Assembly (NCBI RefSeq): GCF_947488985.1
Contig: NZ_CANLBV010000004.1
Span: forward strand, 1 to 64,000
Origin: an uncultured Vibrio sp.
GTDB lineage: Bacteria; Pseudomonadota; Gammaproteobacteria; Enterobacterales; Vibrionaceae
DNA: 64,000 nucleotides
Direction of reading: 5' to 3'
The notes beneath the pieces are model-generated. The model ran no database searches. It worked only from the letters and a program-made list of their open reading frames with translations, and was not told the origin of the DNA. Position numbers and translations under genes: made by a program. Shown one piece after another: positions 55,020 through 62,065 of this stretch; within the stretch, counting starts at the first letter, position 1; the number at the start of each line of letters is the position of its first letter.

Positions 55020-56639
55020 ATGAATGACGTGAAAGAGAGAGAAGCAGCACAGTGTATGCAAGTGGTCGGCAATATAGACAACGCCAAGTACAAAGAGATC
55101 TTATCTAAAGAGGCATTAACATTCTTAGCAGCGCTGGTGAATAAGTTTGGCGATCGCCGTGATGCCCTGCTCAATGATCGCGACATCAAACAAGTTCAAT
55201 ACGACGAGGGCGAGTTACCCAATTTCAGAAAGGACACCCTTTCCATTCGTCAGAATAAAGAATGGAAAGTGGCCACGCCGCCACCAGAGCTGCTCGATCG
55301 CCGTGTAGAGATCACCGGCCCCATCGAACGCAAGATGGTGATCAACGCGCTAAACTCAGGCGCAAAAGTCTTCATGTGCTGCTTTGAGGATGCCTCTTCT
55401 CCGACTTGGGCCAGTATGGTCGAAGGACAAATCAACCTACGAGACGCTAACCTTGGCACCATTAGTTACTTCGACGAGAAGAAGCAGAAGCGCTACCAGT
55501 TAAATAACGATCCCGCGCTACTGATCGCACGCCCACGTGGCATTCATTTGCCAGAGCAGTCTATTCAATTCAACAATCAGCCTATTGGCGGTTGCTTGAT
55601 GGATTTCGCTTTGTACTTTTTCCATAACTATCAATCGCGAGCGCAACAAGGTTTAGGGGTTTATTACTACATTCCAAAACTTGAAAGCATGGAAGAAGCA
55701 CAATGGTGGGACGATATTTTCAGCTTCACCGAACACTATTTCAACGTAGCAAAGGGCACGATTCGCGCGACCGTATTGATTGAAACGCTACCCGCAGTAT
55801 TCGAGATGGAAGAGATCTTGTATGCGATGCGCGATCATATCGTTGCGATGAACTGTGGCCGTTGGGATTACATCTTCAGCTACATCAAAACGTTGAAGAT
55901 GCATAAAGACCGCATCCTACCCGACCGTCATGGCATCGGCATGGATCAAGAATTTCTCAACGCCTATAGCCAGCTGCTGGTGCGTACTTGTCACGCTCGT
56001 GGCGCACTGGCAATGGGCGGCATGTCAGCCTTTATTCCGGCCAAAGATCCACAAGAGATGGCGCGTGTGACTGCCAAGGTCATCGAAGACAAACAGAGAG
56101 AGTCGCAAAACGGCCACGACGGAACTTGGGTGGCGCACCCTGCACTGGTTGATTTAGCGATGTCGATATTCGATAAGCACCTTGATGGCAAGGTCAACCA
56201 AATCGATTTCCAAAGTCCAGAGCATGTGATCAACGCAGACGCGCTGCTCAAACCTTGTACAGGCAGCCGCGATGAGGCAGGGGTTCGTAAGAATATACGC
56301 ATTGCGCTTTACTACATTGAAGCATGGATTCAAGGTCACGGCTGCGTACCTATCTACGGCCTTATGGAAGATGCCGCAACCGCTGAGATCTCAAGAGCCA
56401 ATATTTGGCAATGGATTCACCATGGCGTCACGCTCGATAGCGGCCAAACCTTTACCAAATCACTGTTCCAGTCTTGGCTCTACCAAGAGCTAGAGACGAT
56501 AAAAAATGAAGTCGGTGACGTGCGCTATGCCGCTGGGCGATTTGAGGAGACAGCCGATCTCTTCTATGAGCTTTCGACCGCGCAAGAGTTTGCCGCCTTC
56601 TTAACGCTACCCTGCTATGAGCTATTGCAAGAAGCGTAA
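55020..56639 (+). CDS. aceB: Malate synthase A
   Basis: This 539-residue enzyme condenses glyoxylate with acetyl-CoA to malate. Isoform A motifs are present: MCCFEDASSPTWASMVEGQ, ARPRGIHLPEQS, RATVLIETLPAVFEM, MNCGRWDYIFSYIKTL and the C-terminal CVPIYGLMEDAATAEISR. I chose the ATG at 55020 because AAGGAG is nine bases upstream; the ATG at 55011 touches that site. No isocitrate lyase is adjacent, and the shared operators with the urate operon suggest that this copy disposes of glyoxylate made by AllA. A terminator follows directly. Confidence 0.95.
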   Translation: MNDVKEREAAQCMQVVGNIDNAKYKEILSKEALTFLAALVNKFGDRRDALLNDRDIKQVQYDEGELPNFRKDTLSIRQNKEWKVATPPPELLDRRVEITGPIERKMVINALNSGAKVFMCCFEDASSPTWASMVEGQINLRDANLGTISYFDEKKQKRYQLNNDPALLIARPRGIHLPEQSIQFNNQPIGGCLMDFALYFFHNYQSRAQQGLGVYYYIPKLESMEEAQWWDDIFSFTEHYFNVAKGTIRATVLIETLPAVFEMEEILYAMRDHIVAMNCGRWDYIFSYIKTLKMHKDRILPDRHGIGMDQEFLNAYSQLLVRTCHARGALAMGGMSAFIPAKDPQEMARVTAKVIEDKQRESQNGHDGTWVAHPALVDLAMSIFDKHLDGKVNQIDFQSPEHVINADALLKPCTGSRDEAGVRKNIRIALYYIEAWIQGHGCVPIYGLMEDAATAEISRANIWQWIHHGVTLDSGQTFTKSLFQSWLYQELETIKNEVGDVRYAAGRFEETADLFYELSTAQEFAAFLTLPCYELLQEA

Positions 56640-56677
56640 TACCAATCGTCGTCAATAACTGGTCACTCTAAAACGAT

Positions 56678-56709
56678 AAAACCGAAGCCTGTGAGCTTCG
56701 GTTTTTCAT
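56678..56709 (+). terminator. Terminator of malate synthase
   Basis: AAAACCGAAGC and GCTTCGGTTTT (56678-56688, 56695-56705) form an 11 bp stem with a 6-base loop in a T-rich context. Confidence 0.88.
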
Positions 56710-56741
56710 TCTATCGTCTAAAACAGCCGCTCAGCGCTACG

Positions 56742-57224
56742 CTACTCGTAGGCACTCAACCAGGTTTTTAGCAGCTGGTTAGTATTCTTCTTTTGACTTA
56801 CGGACAGCGATTTGACCAATTTTTTCTGCATTTCAACATGCTCTGTCATCATTTGGTCAATCAAAACCAGACCCTCTTTGGTTAGCTGAACACTGACACT
56901 GCGCCTATCTTCTTTGCTATGTTCACGCTTGATCAGCCCTTTGGCTTCTAGCTTATCAAGACGATTGGTCATCGCACCCGATGTCAACATCATCGAACCA
57001 ATCAGCTCCGAGGGCGTCAGTCGGTAAGGCTTTCCAGAACGTCGTAACGTCGCCAGCACATCAAACTCACCAAGCTTCATGTCGTATTTTTTATGCAGCT
57101 CGGCAACTTGCGTCTCCATATACTTGGCAATACGCATGATCCGCCCCATCATTGCCATAGGCTCGGTTTCTAACTCAGGCTTTTCCTTTGCCCATTGCTC
57201 CACTACGCGGTCGATAGCATCCAT
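56742..57224 (-). CDS. MarR-family regulator of the PecS/UrtR (urate-responsive) type
   Basis: This 160-residue winged-helix regulator has an N-terminal extra helix and then the MarR core (SELIGSMMLTSGAMTNRLDKL recognition region, wing EHSKEDRRSVSVQL). Trp11 (VVEQW), Asp55 (GEFDVLATLRR) and Arg88 (TNRLD) take the places of the urate-site residues I recall for HucR and PecS; the Asp-Arg distance of 33 equals that of HucR Asp73-Arg106. It is divergent from an EamA transporter, as pecS is from pecM. Two operator-like sites lie between them. GGAG sits 11 bases before the ATG and five before an in-frame TTG at 57230, so the start is uncertain by two codons. Urate binding is inferred. Confidence 0.85.
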   Translation of the reverse strand: MDAIDRVVEQWAKEKPELETEPMAMMGRIMRIAKYMETQVAELHKKYDMKLGEFDVLATLRRSGKPYRLTPSELIGSMMLTSGAMTNRLDKLEAKGLIKREHSKEDRRSVSVQLTKEGLVLIDQMMTEHVEMQKKLVKSLSVSQKKNTNQLLKTWLSAYE

Positions 57225-57265
57225 TTGCAATCACGCTCCGTTATTCGTCTTAGTCATTTCAAACT

Positions 57266-57282
57266 AGTTTAACATAAAGATA
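57266..57282. promoter_or_regulatory. Second, degenerate MarR operator
   Basis: AGTTTAACATAAAGATA keeps the right half (AACRTAAAGATA) of the site at 57325-57342 but has a changed left arm. It lies 42 bases before the MarR gene start, which suits autorepression. Confidence 0.45.
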
Positions 57283-57324
57283 CTTTACAACCACTAGTTC
57301 TCAGTATAGAGTTCACGCCATACT

Positions 57325-57342
57325 TATCTTAACGTAAAGATA
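57325..57342. promoter_or_regulatory. MarR operator TATCTTAACGTAAAGATA before the EamA gene
   Basis: This 18-base palindrome (arms TATCTT and AAGATA around ACGT) lies 10 bases before the EamA start codon, so bound repressor would block the promoter or early transcript. It is the best copy of the motif also found at 38938 and 54872. Confidence 0.7.
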
Positions 57343-57351
57343 TTTTTCAAA

Positions 57352-58245
57352 ATGAACATATTATTAGCAATGATCCCCGCGTTTTTTTGGGGAACGACCT
57401 ATGCAGTGACGCAATTTACGCTACCGGAGTGGCCACCATTATTATTAGGTGCTTTGCGTGCACTGCCTGCCGGTTTGTTATTGCTATTGATCAAGCCGAC
57501 CCTACCTAAAAAAGGGGAGTGGCAGATCATTTTCACCCTAGGCCTTATCAATATCGCGACCTTCTTTGGCTTGATCTTCGTGATGGCGCAAACCCTACCT
57601 TCGGCCATCTCTGGCGTGGGTATGATCTCAGTGCCTGTCTTTGCGATGATTTCCCACTGGGTGGTGAAAAAACAACGCCCTCAATTGATTCAAGCGATAT
57701 CAGGTATTGGCTTAATCTCTTTGGCGTGGGCTCTGTTTAATCCAAGTCAGTTAACACTCAACCCTATCGGTTTAGGCGCCATGTTTACCGCTATCATGTG
57801 TATCGTTATCGGCAGCAGCATAACTAAATCTCTGGGTAGCCGTATGCACTGGTGGAAGGTGTTAACGTGGCAGTTGATTCTCGGTGGGGCGATCATGTCA
57901 GTGGCTTCAGGATTCCAAGCCTTCGCTGATCCTCAACCTTATGTGAATGCCGCAAGCCAGTTCGATACCCGCAACGCCATCGGGTTGCTATGGGTCATTG
58001 TGCTGAATACGGCGCTGGGTTACGGCTTGTATGTGTGGCTACTACAGCGTATGTCGGTGGTGGATTTCACCTTTGGCGGCATCGCGAACCCGGTTGCGGG
58101 CATCGTGACCGGTATGGTATTGATGGGTGAATCATTTACGCCACTCCAATACTCGTTAATGACAGGCATGATTCTCATGTCGCTGATGCCGCAAATCATC
58201 ACTGTCATCAGGCAGCCCAAAGTAGCTAAAGCGGTGACTCAGTAA
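57352..58245 (+). CDS. EamA/DMT-family transporter, PecM-like
   Basis: This 297-residue inner-membrane protein has ten hydrophobic segments in two EamA repeats. The N-terminal FFWGTTYAVTQFTLP and the LRALPAGLLLLL block resemble PecM, the efflux partner of PecS. In plant-pathogenic enterobacteria PecM exports a pigment or metabolite under PecS control; here the substrate is unknown and could be a purine product or another antioxidant. The ATG at 57352 follows the operator directly and no good Shine-Dalgarno site is visible. Confidence 0.88.
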   Translation: MNILLAMIPAFFWGTTYAVTQFTLPEWPPLLLGALRALPAGLLLLLIKPTLPKKGEWQIIFTLGLINIATFFGLIFVMAQTLPSAISGVGMISVPVFAMISHWVVKKQRPQLIQAISGIGLISLAWALFNPSQLTLNPIGLGAMFTAIMCIVIGSSITKSLGSRMHWWKVLTWQLILGGAIMSVASGFQAFADPQPYVNAASQFDTRNAIGLLWVIVLNTALGYGLYVWLLQRMSVVDFTFGGIANPVAGIVTGMVLMGESFTPLQYSLMTGMILMSLMPQIITVIRQPKVAKAVTQ

Positions 58246-58273
58246 CTCGCTCTATCATCAGCAATCAACCATA

Positions 58274-58345
58274 AAAAAGCGCCAATATACTTTCAACTAG
58301 GAAGAGTGTGATACTGCTAGACAAAAAGTGATATTGGCGCTTTTT
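58274..58345. terminator. Bidirectional terminator between convergent transporters
   Basis: A perfect 15 bp stem, AAAAAGCGCCAATAT (58274-58288) with ATATTGGCGCTTTTT (58331-58345), has a 42-base loop and A/T tails on both sides. Confidence 0.8.
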
Positions 58346-58377
58346 ATTTGTCTTATCGAGAGTGGCAGACCCGAACG

Positions 58378-59559
58378 TTAACGCCAGCTAAATAGGCGTA
58401 CTTCATTGCCCTCTTCTGGCTGCCTAGGGATATTGAAAGACAGCGCCAGAGAAACCGCCGCCATTGCCGCACCGATGTAGAAAACCGTAGCAGGAGACGA
58501 TAACCAAATCACACCAAACACCACTGGAATAACAACCGCAGCAATATGGTTAATGGTAAAAGAGACCCCCGCTGTGGATGCCATATCGGCTGGATCGGCA
58601 ATTTTCTGGAAGTAAGTTTTGATCGCTAATGCTAATGCAAAGAACAAATGGTCGATCACATACAGTGCCGCCGCCCATTCTGCGCTTTGCACCAAACCAT
58701 AACCGACAAAGACACCAATCAAGCCAATATACTCAAAGATCAACGCCTTGCGCTCGCCGACCACACCAATAAAGCGCCCAATGCGCTTCGCAAACAAGAA
58801 ATTAAACAGGTAGTTAACTAAGAACAATAACGTAACGTCTGCGGCTGAGTAACCAAACTTCTCAACCATCAAGAAGCCCGCAAACACGGTGAATATTTGT
58901 CTTCTTGCTCCGCTCATAAACGTCAGTGCGTAGTAGAGCCAGTAACGCTTTCTCAGTACCAATTTCTTATTTTGTGGGGTCTTGGTTTGAAACTCAGGGA
59001 AGCCAAAGGTCATCACCAATACCAACATAAAACCAATGCCGCCGCTGATCCCATATACCCAAGCAAAATCGAGCTTAAATTGCTCCAACATCACCCAAAT
59101 AGAACCATAAGTGAGCAAGGACGCCAATGCGCCAACAGAGAGCATTTTGCCCAACATCTCTGGCGCTTCTTCCTTACTCAGCCATTGCAGTGACAAAGAC
59201 TGCTTAAGCGTTTCAAAGTAATGAAAGCCCGTCGACATTAAAATGGTCGTCAGCAGTAGGCCCGTCAGTGAAGGGAATAAACCAGTGATCGCCGTCCCCA
59301 CGGTTAACATCATCAAGGAGACCAACATAAAGCGTTGCTCACGGATGAATGCCAGTACAAACACCACGGTAAACGCCAAGAAGCCGGGGATCTCGCGCAC
59401 ACTTTGCAGCAAACCAATATCCGCACCATCAAAGTTCGCTTTCTCAATCACGAAATTATTCAGCAGCGCCATCCAGCTCGAAAACGCGATGGGGACAACA
59501 ATTGAGATCAGTAATAAAAAATTTTGCGGCGTTTTCCAGCTCGCCGTTTTATCGAACAT
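58378..59559 (-). CDS. MFS transporter
   Basis: This 393-residue major-facilitator protein has about 12 hydrophobic segments. It has no clear subfamily signature, but the short RYWLYYALTFMSGARRQIFTVF stretch between its halves is distinctive. CAGGAG precedes the ATG. It starts 18 bases after the stop of the phosphotransferase gene, so the GNAT, kinase and MFS genes probably form one operon. A transported substrate that is then phosphorylated or acetylated is a reasonable but unproven idea. Confidence 0.82.
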   Translation of the reverse strand: MFDKTASWKTPQNFLLLISIVVPIAFSSWMALLNNFVIEKANFDGADIGLLQSVREIPGFLAFTVVFVLAFIREQRFMLVSLMMLTVGTAITGLFPSLTGLLLTTILMSTGFHYFETLKQSLSLQWLSKEEAPEMLGKMLSVGALASLLTYGSIWVMLEQFKLDFAWVYGISGGIGFMLVLVMTFGFPEFQTKTPQNKKLVLRKRYWLYYALTFMSGARRQIFTVFAGFLMVEKFGYSAADVTLLFLVNYLFNFLFAKRIGRFIGVVGERKALIFEYIGLIGVFVGYGLVQSAEWAAALYVIDHLFFALALAIKTYFQKIADPADMASTAGVSFTINHIAAVVIPVVFGVIWLSSPATVFYIGAAMAAVSLALSFNIPRQPEEGNEVRLFSWR

Positions 59560-59577
59560 TGACGGACTCCTGTTCGT

Positions 59578-60633
59578 TTAATTGGGGGTTTCGTTGAATT
59601 GAGTGAGCACTCGACAAGTCAACTGCTCGGTATAGGGATTAATCTTCCAGTGGTTGGGGCTCCAACCTTTGACGAAGCGCTGAAAATCAGCCCATGCCAC
59701 GTAAAACATCGGTCGCCATGCCGCTTCAATATCATCGAATGCAAGCTGTGGCTGGTAATGGCTAAGCGCCTCTTTTAAATGTTGAAAGTAACGATCTAAG
59801 ATCGTTGACTCTAACGCCGTGCAATCTTGCGGTCGCACGGCGCTGCTCATGAACAAGGCGATGTCTTTCATTGCACAGCCATGGCCGACATATTGAAAAT
59901 CGACGGCCGCCGCGCGTTCACTTTGTGCATCAAAACAGAAATTGGCGAGCTTGGCGTCACCATGGACTAAGGTGGGGTAAGGACATGCTATTAATAAACG
60001 ATCGATGTGCTGCGCTTGTTTCTTAAGGGGTAAGTCGGTTAACGTCGCAAGCTCATCGGGACGAGTATCTAAATGCCAATAAGTGCCAACAGGCCATAAC
60101 GACGCCGACTGCGTTTGATCAATGTCGATATGCTTAGCATGGAAGTTAGCCAGCCATTTAAGACAAGCGTTACGCTGTTTAGACGCTAACTCTTCAACGT
60201 CAGCCTGCGGCTCAACCGTGTTAAGCACATCAAACTGAGAGGTCAATGGAAAGCCTATTTCCGCCAGATCTTGCATCACGATAAGCCACTCGTGCTCTTG
60301 TTGTGCACAGTGTAGCCCGAGCGGCACCGGGCATCGCTCGTCCCACTGCTGGCTAAACAACTGATACCAGGCTGTTTCAACTTGGTAAGAGTGTACCTTT
60401 CGTTGATGCGAGAGTTGGCTATTCCAACCTTTGGGGTGCACGGCTTTATCCGGCAGAGCGACGTGTTTCACGATAACGCTGCGACAACGGGCTTCGCTGT
60501 CATCAGCAAAAACCAAACGTACCAGCTCGCCATACCCGCCCCATAACGGCTGAATCACTTCAATATCAAACGCTTGATCACAGCCAAGTGAGGCTGCAAT
60601 TTGTTGATAGAGTGTAGGTTGCGTTTTAGACAT
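59578..60633 (-). CDS. APH/ecdysteroid-kinase-like phosphotransferase
   Basis: This 351-residue soluble protein of the aminoglycoside/choline kinase-like fold has the Brenner motif LVHGDAKLANFCFD (catalytic Asp and Asn) and the metal-binding AVDFQYVGHGCAMKD. The N-lobe has WGGYGELVRL and VIVKHV (ATP Lys). I chose the ATG at 60633, just after the GNAT stop; an upstream codon at 60675 would overlap GNAT. The small-molecule substrate is unknown. It lies between a GNAT and an MFS gene. Confidence 0.78.
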   Translation of the reverse strand: MSKTQPTLYQQIAASLGCDQAFDIEVIQPLWGGYGELVRLVFADDSEARCRSVIVKHVALPDKAVHPKGWNSQLSHQRKVHSYQVETAWYQLFSQQWDERCPVPLGLHCAQQEHEWLIVMQDLAEIGFPLTSQFDVLNTVEPQADVEELASKQRNACLKWLANFHAKHIDIDQTQSASLWPVGTYWHLDTRPDELATLTDLPLKKQAQHIDRLLIACPYPTLVHGDAKLANFCFDAQSERAAAVDFQYVGHGCAMKDIALFMSSAVRPQDCTALESTILDRYFQHLKEALSHYQPQLAFDDIEAAWRPMFYVAWADFQRFVKGWSPNHWKINPYTEQLTCRVLTQFNETPN

Positions 60634-60644
60634 ACGGATTATTT

Positions 60645-60929
60645 TTATGCCTCTGACGCTAATAGATGCGCCCATAGCTTGTGCCTATTCATGTAGTGCA
60701 CAACGTAGCTGCACACCGGAATAATGGTGAACCCGGCTTGTTCAATTTCAGGTAATACCGACTCCATCATTACCTTACCAAACCCCTTACCTTGCAGTTC
60801 GTCAGGTATACGAGTTGAGGTGATATGTAGCACATCTCCCTCCTTTTGGTACTTAACCACGGCGAACTGGTTGGGTTCGAGTTCAACCGTGATCTGGCTT
60901 GCTTGTTGATCCCATTTTGTGATCTGCAT
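60645..60929 (-). CDS. Small GNAT-like acetyltransferase (YjdJ type)
   Basis: This 94-residue protein has the short GNAT core of the YjdJ/Gtac family, with TRIPDELQGKGFGKVMMESV as the acetyl-CoA loop and CSYVVHYMNRHKLW near the C terminus. AGGAG precedes the ATG. The acceptor is unknown. It heads the probable three-gene unit with the kinase and MFS transporter. Confidence 0.85.
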   Translation of the reverse strand: MQITKWDQQASQITVELEPNQFAVVKYQKEGDVLHITSTRIPDELQGKGFGKVMMESVLPEIEQAGFTIIPVCSYVVHYMNRHKLWAHLLASEA

Positions 60930-61168
60930 CTTTAACTCCTACAAATAATTGATACGACAAACAATAAAAGTTTGAAGTATGCCGCCCTTATAATAAACTA
61001 TTTCTTGTGCAATCAAATACAACTAAGTGCTTACAAACCAAGTAAATAATGTTGCCAGCGAGTGTGTTCACAAGACTCGATAAGCATCAATGTACAGTAC
61101 TCTCATTCAATATTGCTCATTATTATTAGTCATAAAAAATTAACGCATGTTGGCGCATGGAGCACACA

Positions 61169-61903
61169 ATGAATACACCTCTGGAGCAGAAACCGGTACC
61201 TCAAGAGCCGAGTAATCGCACTGTTTCTACCATCAATAGCACCGACGCGCTGGCGATGATTGAACACGGCAGTGAATTAACATTGAATGTATCAACGCCG
61301 GTCGGGACTAAGTTTCTTGCCACATCTAAGTTCATCGGTACCCACAGCAGCAACAGTATCGTCATTGAGGTGCCCGAGGTTTCAAGCGATGACCTGCGTT
61401 TTTTCTTTCAAGACGGTTTTTGGATGAATGTTCGCGCATACTCTTTACGAGGCGAAGGCGCGCTTATTCACTTTCGATGTCAGATTCTTCATACCATTGG
61501 TGAGCCCTTCCCTATTGTCGTTCTTTCTACACCAAGCACGATGCAAGTCACCCAACTGCGTAAAGAAACACGCTATGAAGTGAACCTAAGTTCGCGAATT
61601 ATCTTTAACGATCAACGCATGAACTGTGAGATTCGCGACCTTTCGAAAAGTGGCTGTCGATTTGTGACGTCACCGACCGCTCGCCCAGTGCAAATGGCCG
61701 ATCGCGTGTCGATTGAGATTACGCCCGAGAACTACAATGGCCCATTGATTCCGCCATTGATAGGCACTGTCTGTAACCTGCAAAAATCAACCCACTACGC
61801 TCGATACGGAGTGGAGTTTGATGATATCGGCCGAGCGAACGCCAAACACTTGCTGGCGAAGCTCAAATTCGATGGAACGAAGCTCTGCTTACGTAGCGCT
61901 TAA
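61169..61903 (+). CDS. YcgR-N/PilZ c-di-GMP receptor, PlzD-like
   Basis: This 244-residue cytoplasmic protein has an N-terminal YcgR-like domain (about 25-125; TPVGTKFLATSKFIGTH) and a C-terminal PilZ domain (about 130-240). The c-di-GMP motifs RKETRYEV (RxxxR) and DLSKSGCRF (D-x-S-x-x-G) are intact. It closely recalls V. cholerae PlzD (VCA0042). It should couple c-di-GMP to motility or biofilm outputs. I chose the ATG at 61169 because TGGAG is six bases upstream; the ATG at 61157 has none. The 227 bp upstream gap shows no gene. Confidence 0.92.
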   Translation: MNTPLEQKPVPQEPSNRTVSTINSTDALAMIEHGSELTLNVSTPVGTKFLATSKFIGTHSSNSIVIEVPEVSSDDLRFFFQDGFWMNVRAYSLRGEGALIHFRCQILHTIGEPFPIVVLSTPSTMQVTQLRKETRYEVNLSSRIIFNDQRMNCEIRDLSKSGCRFVTSPTARPVQMADRVSIEITPENYNGPLIPPLIGTVCNLQKSTHYARYGVEFDDIGRANAKHLLAKLKFDGTKLCLRSA

Positions 61904-61988
61904 TGCCGTAATATCGAAATACGGAATATCATTTAATGCTAGGGATTTTTACTCCACCGCCTCGCCGATTGCTATAAAGCCCAACGAA

Positions 61989-62020
61989 AAAAGCCATCGA
62001 CTCTAGAATCGATGGCTTTT
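61989..62020. terminator. Bidirectional terminator between PilZ and Lon-like genes
   Basis: AAAAGCCATCGA and TCGATGGCTTTT pair over 12 bp around an 8-base loop containing TCTAGA, with A-rich and T-rich flanks. Confidence 0.85.
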
Positions 62021-62065
62021 GCGTTAGAGAGATTGATCTGATTATCTAAATTTCAAACTATTCAG

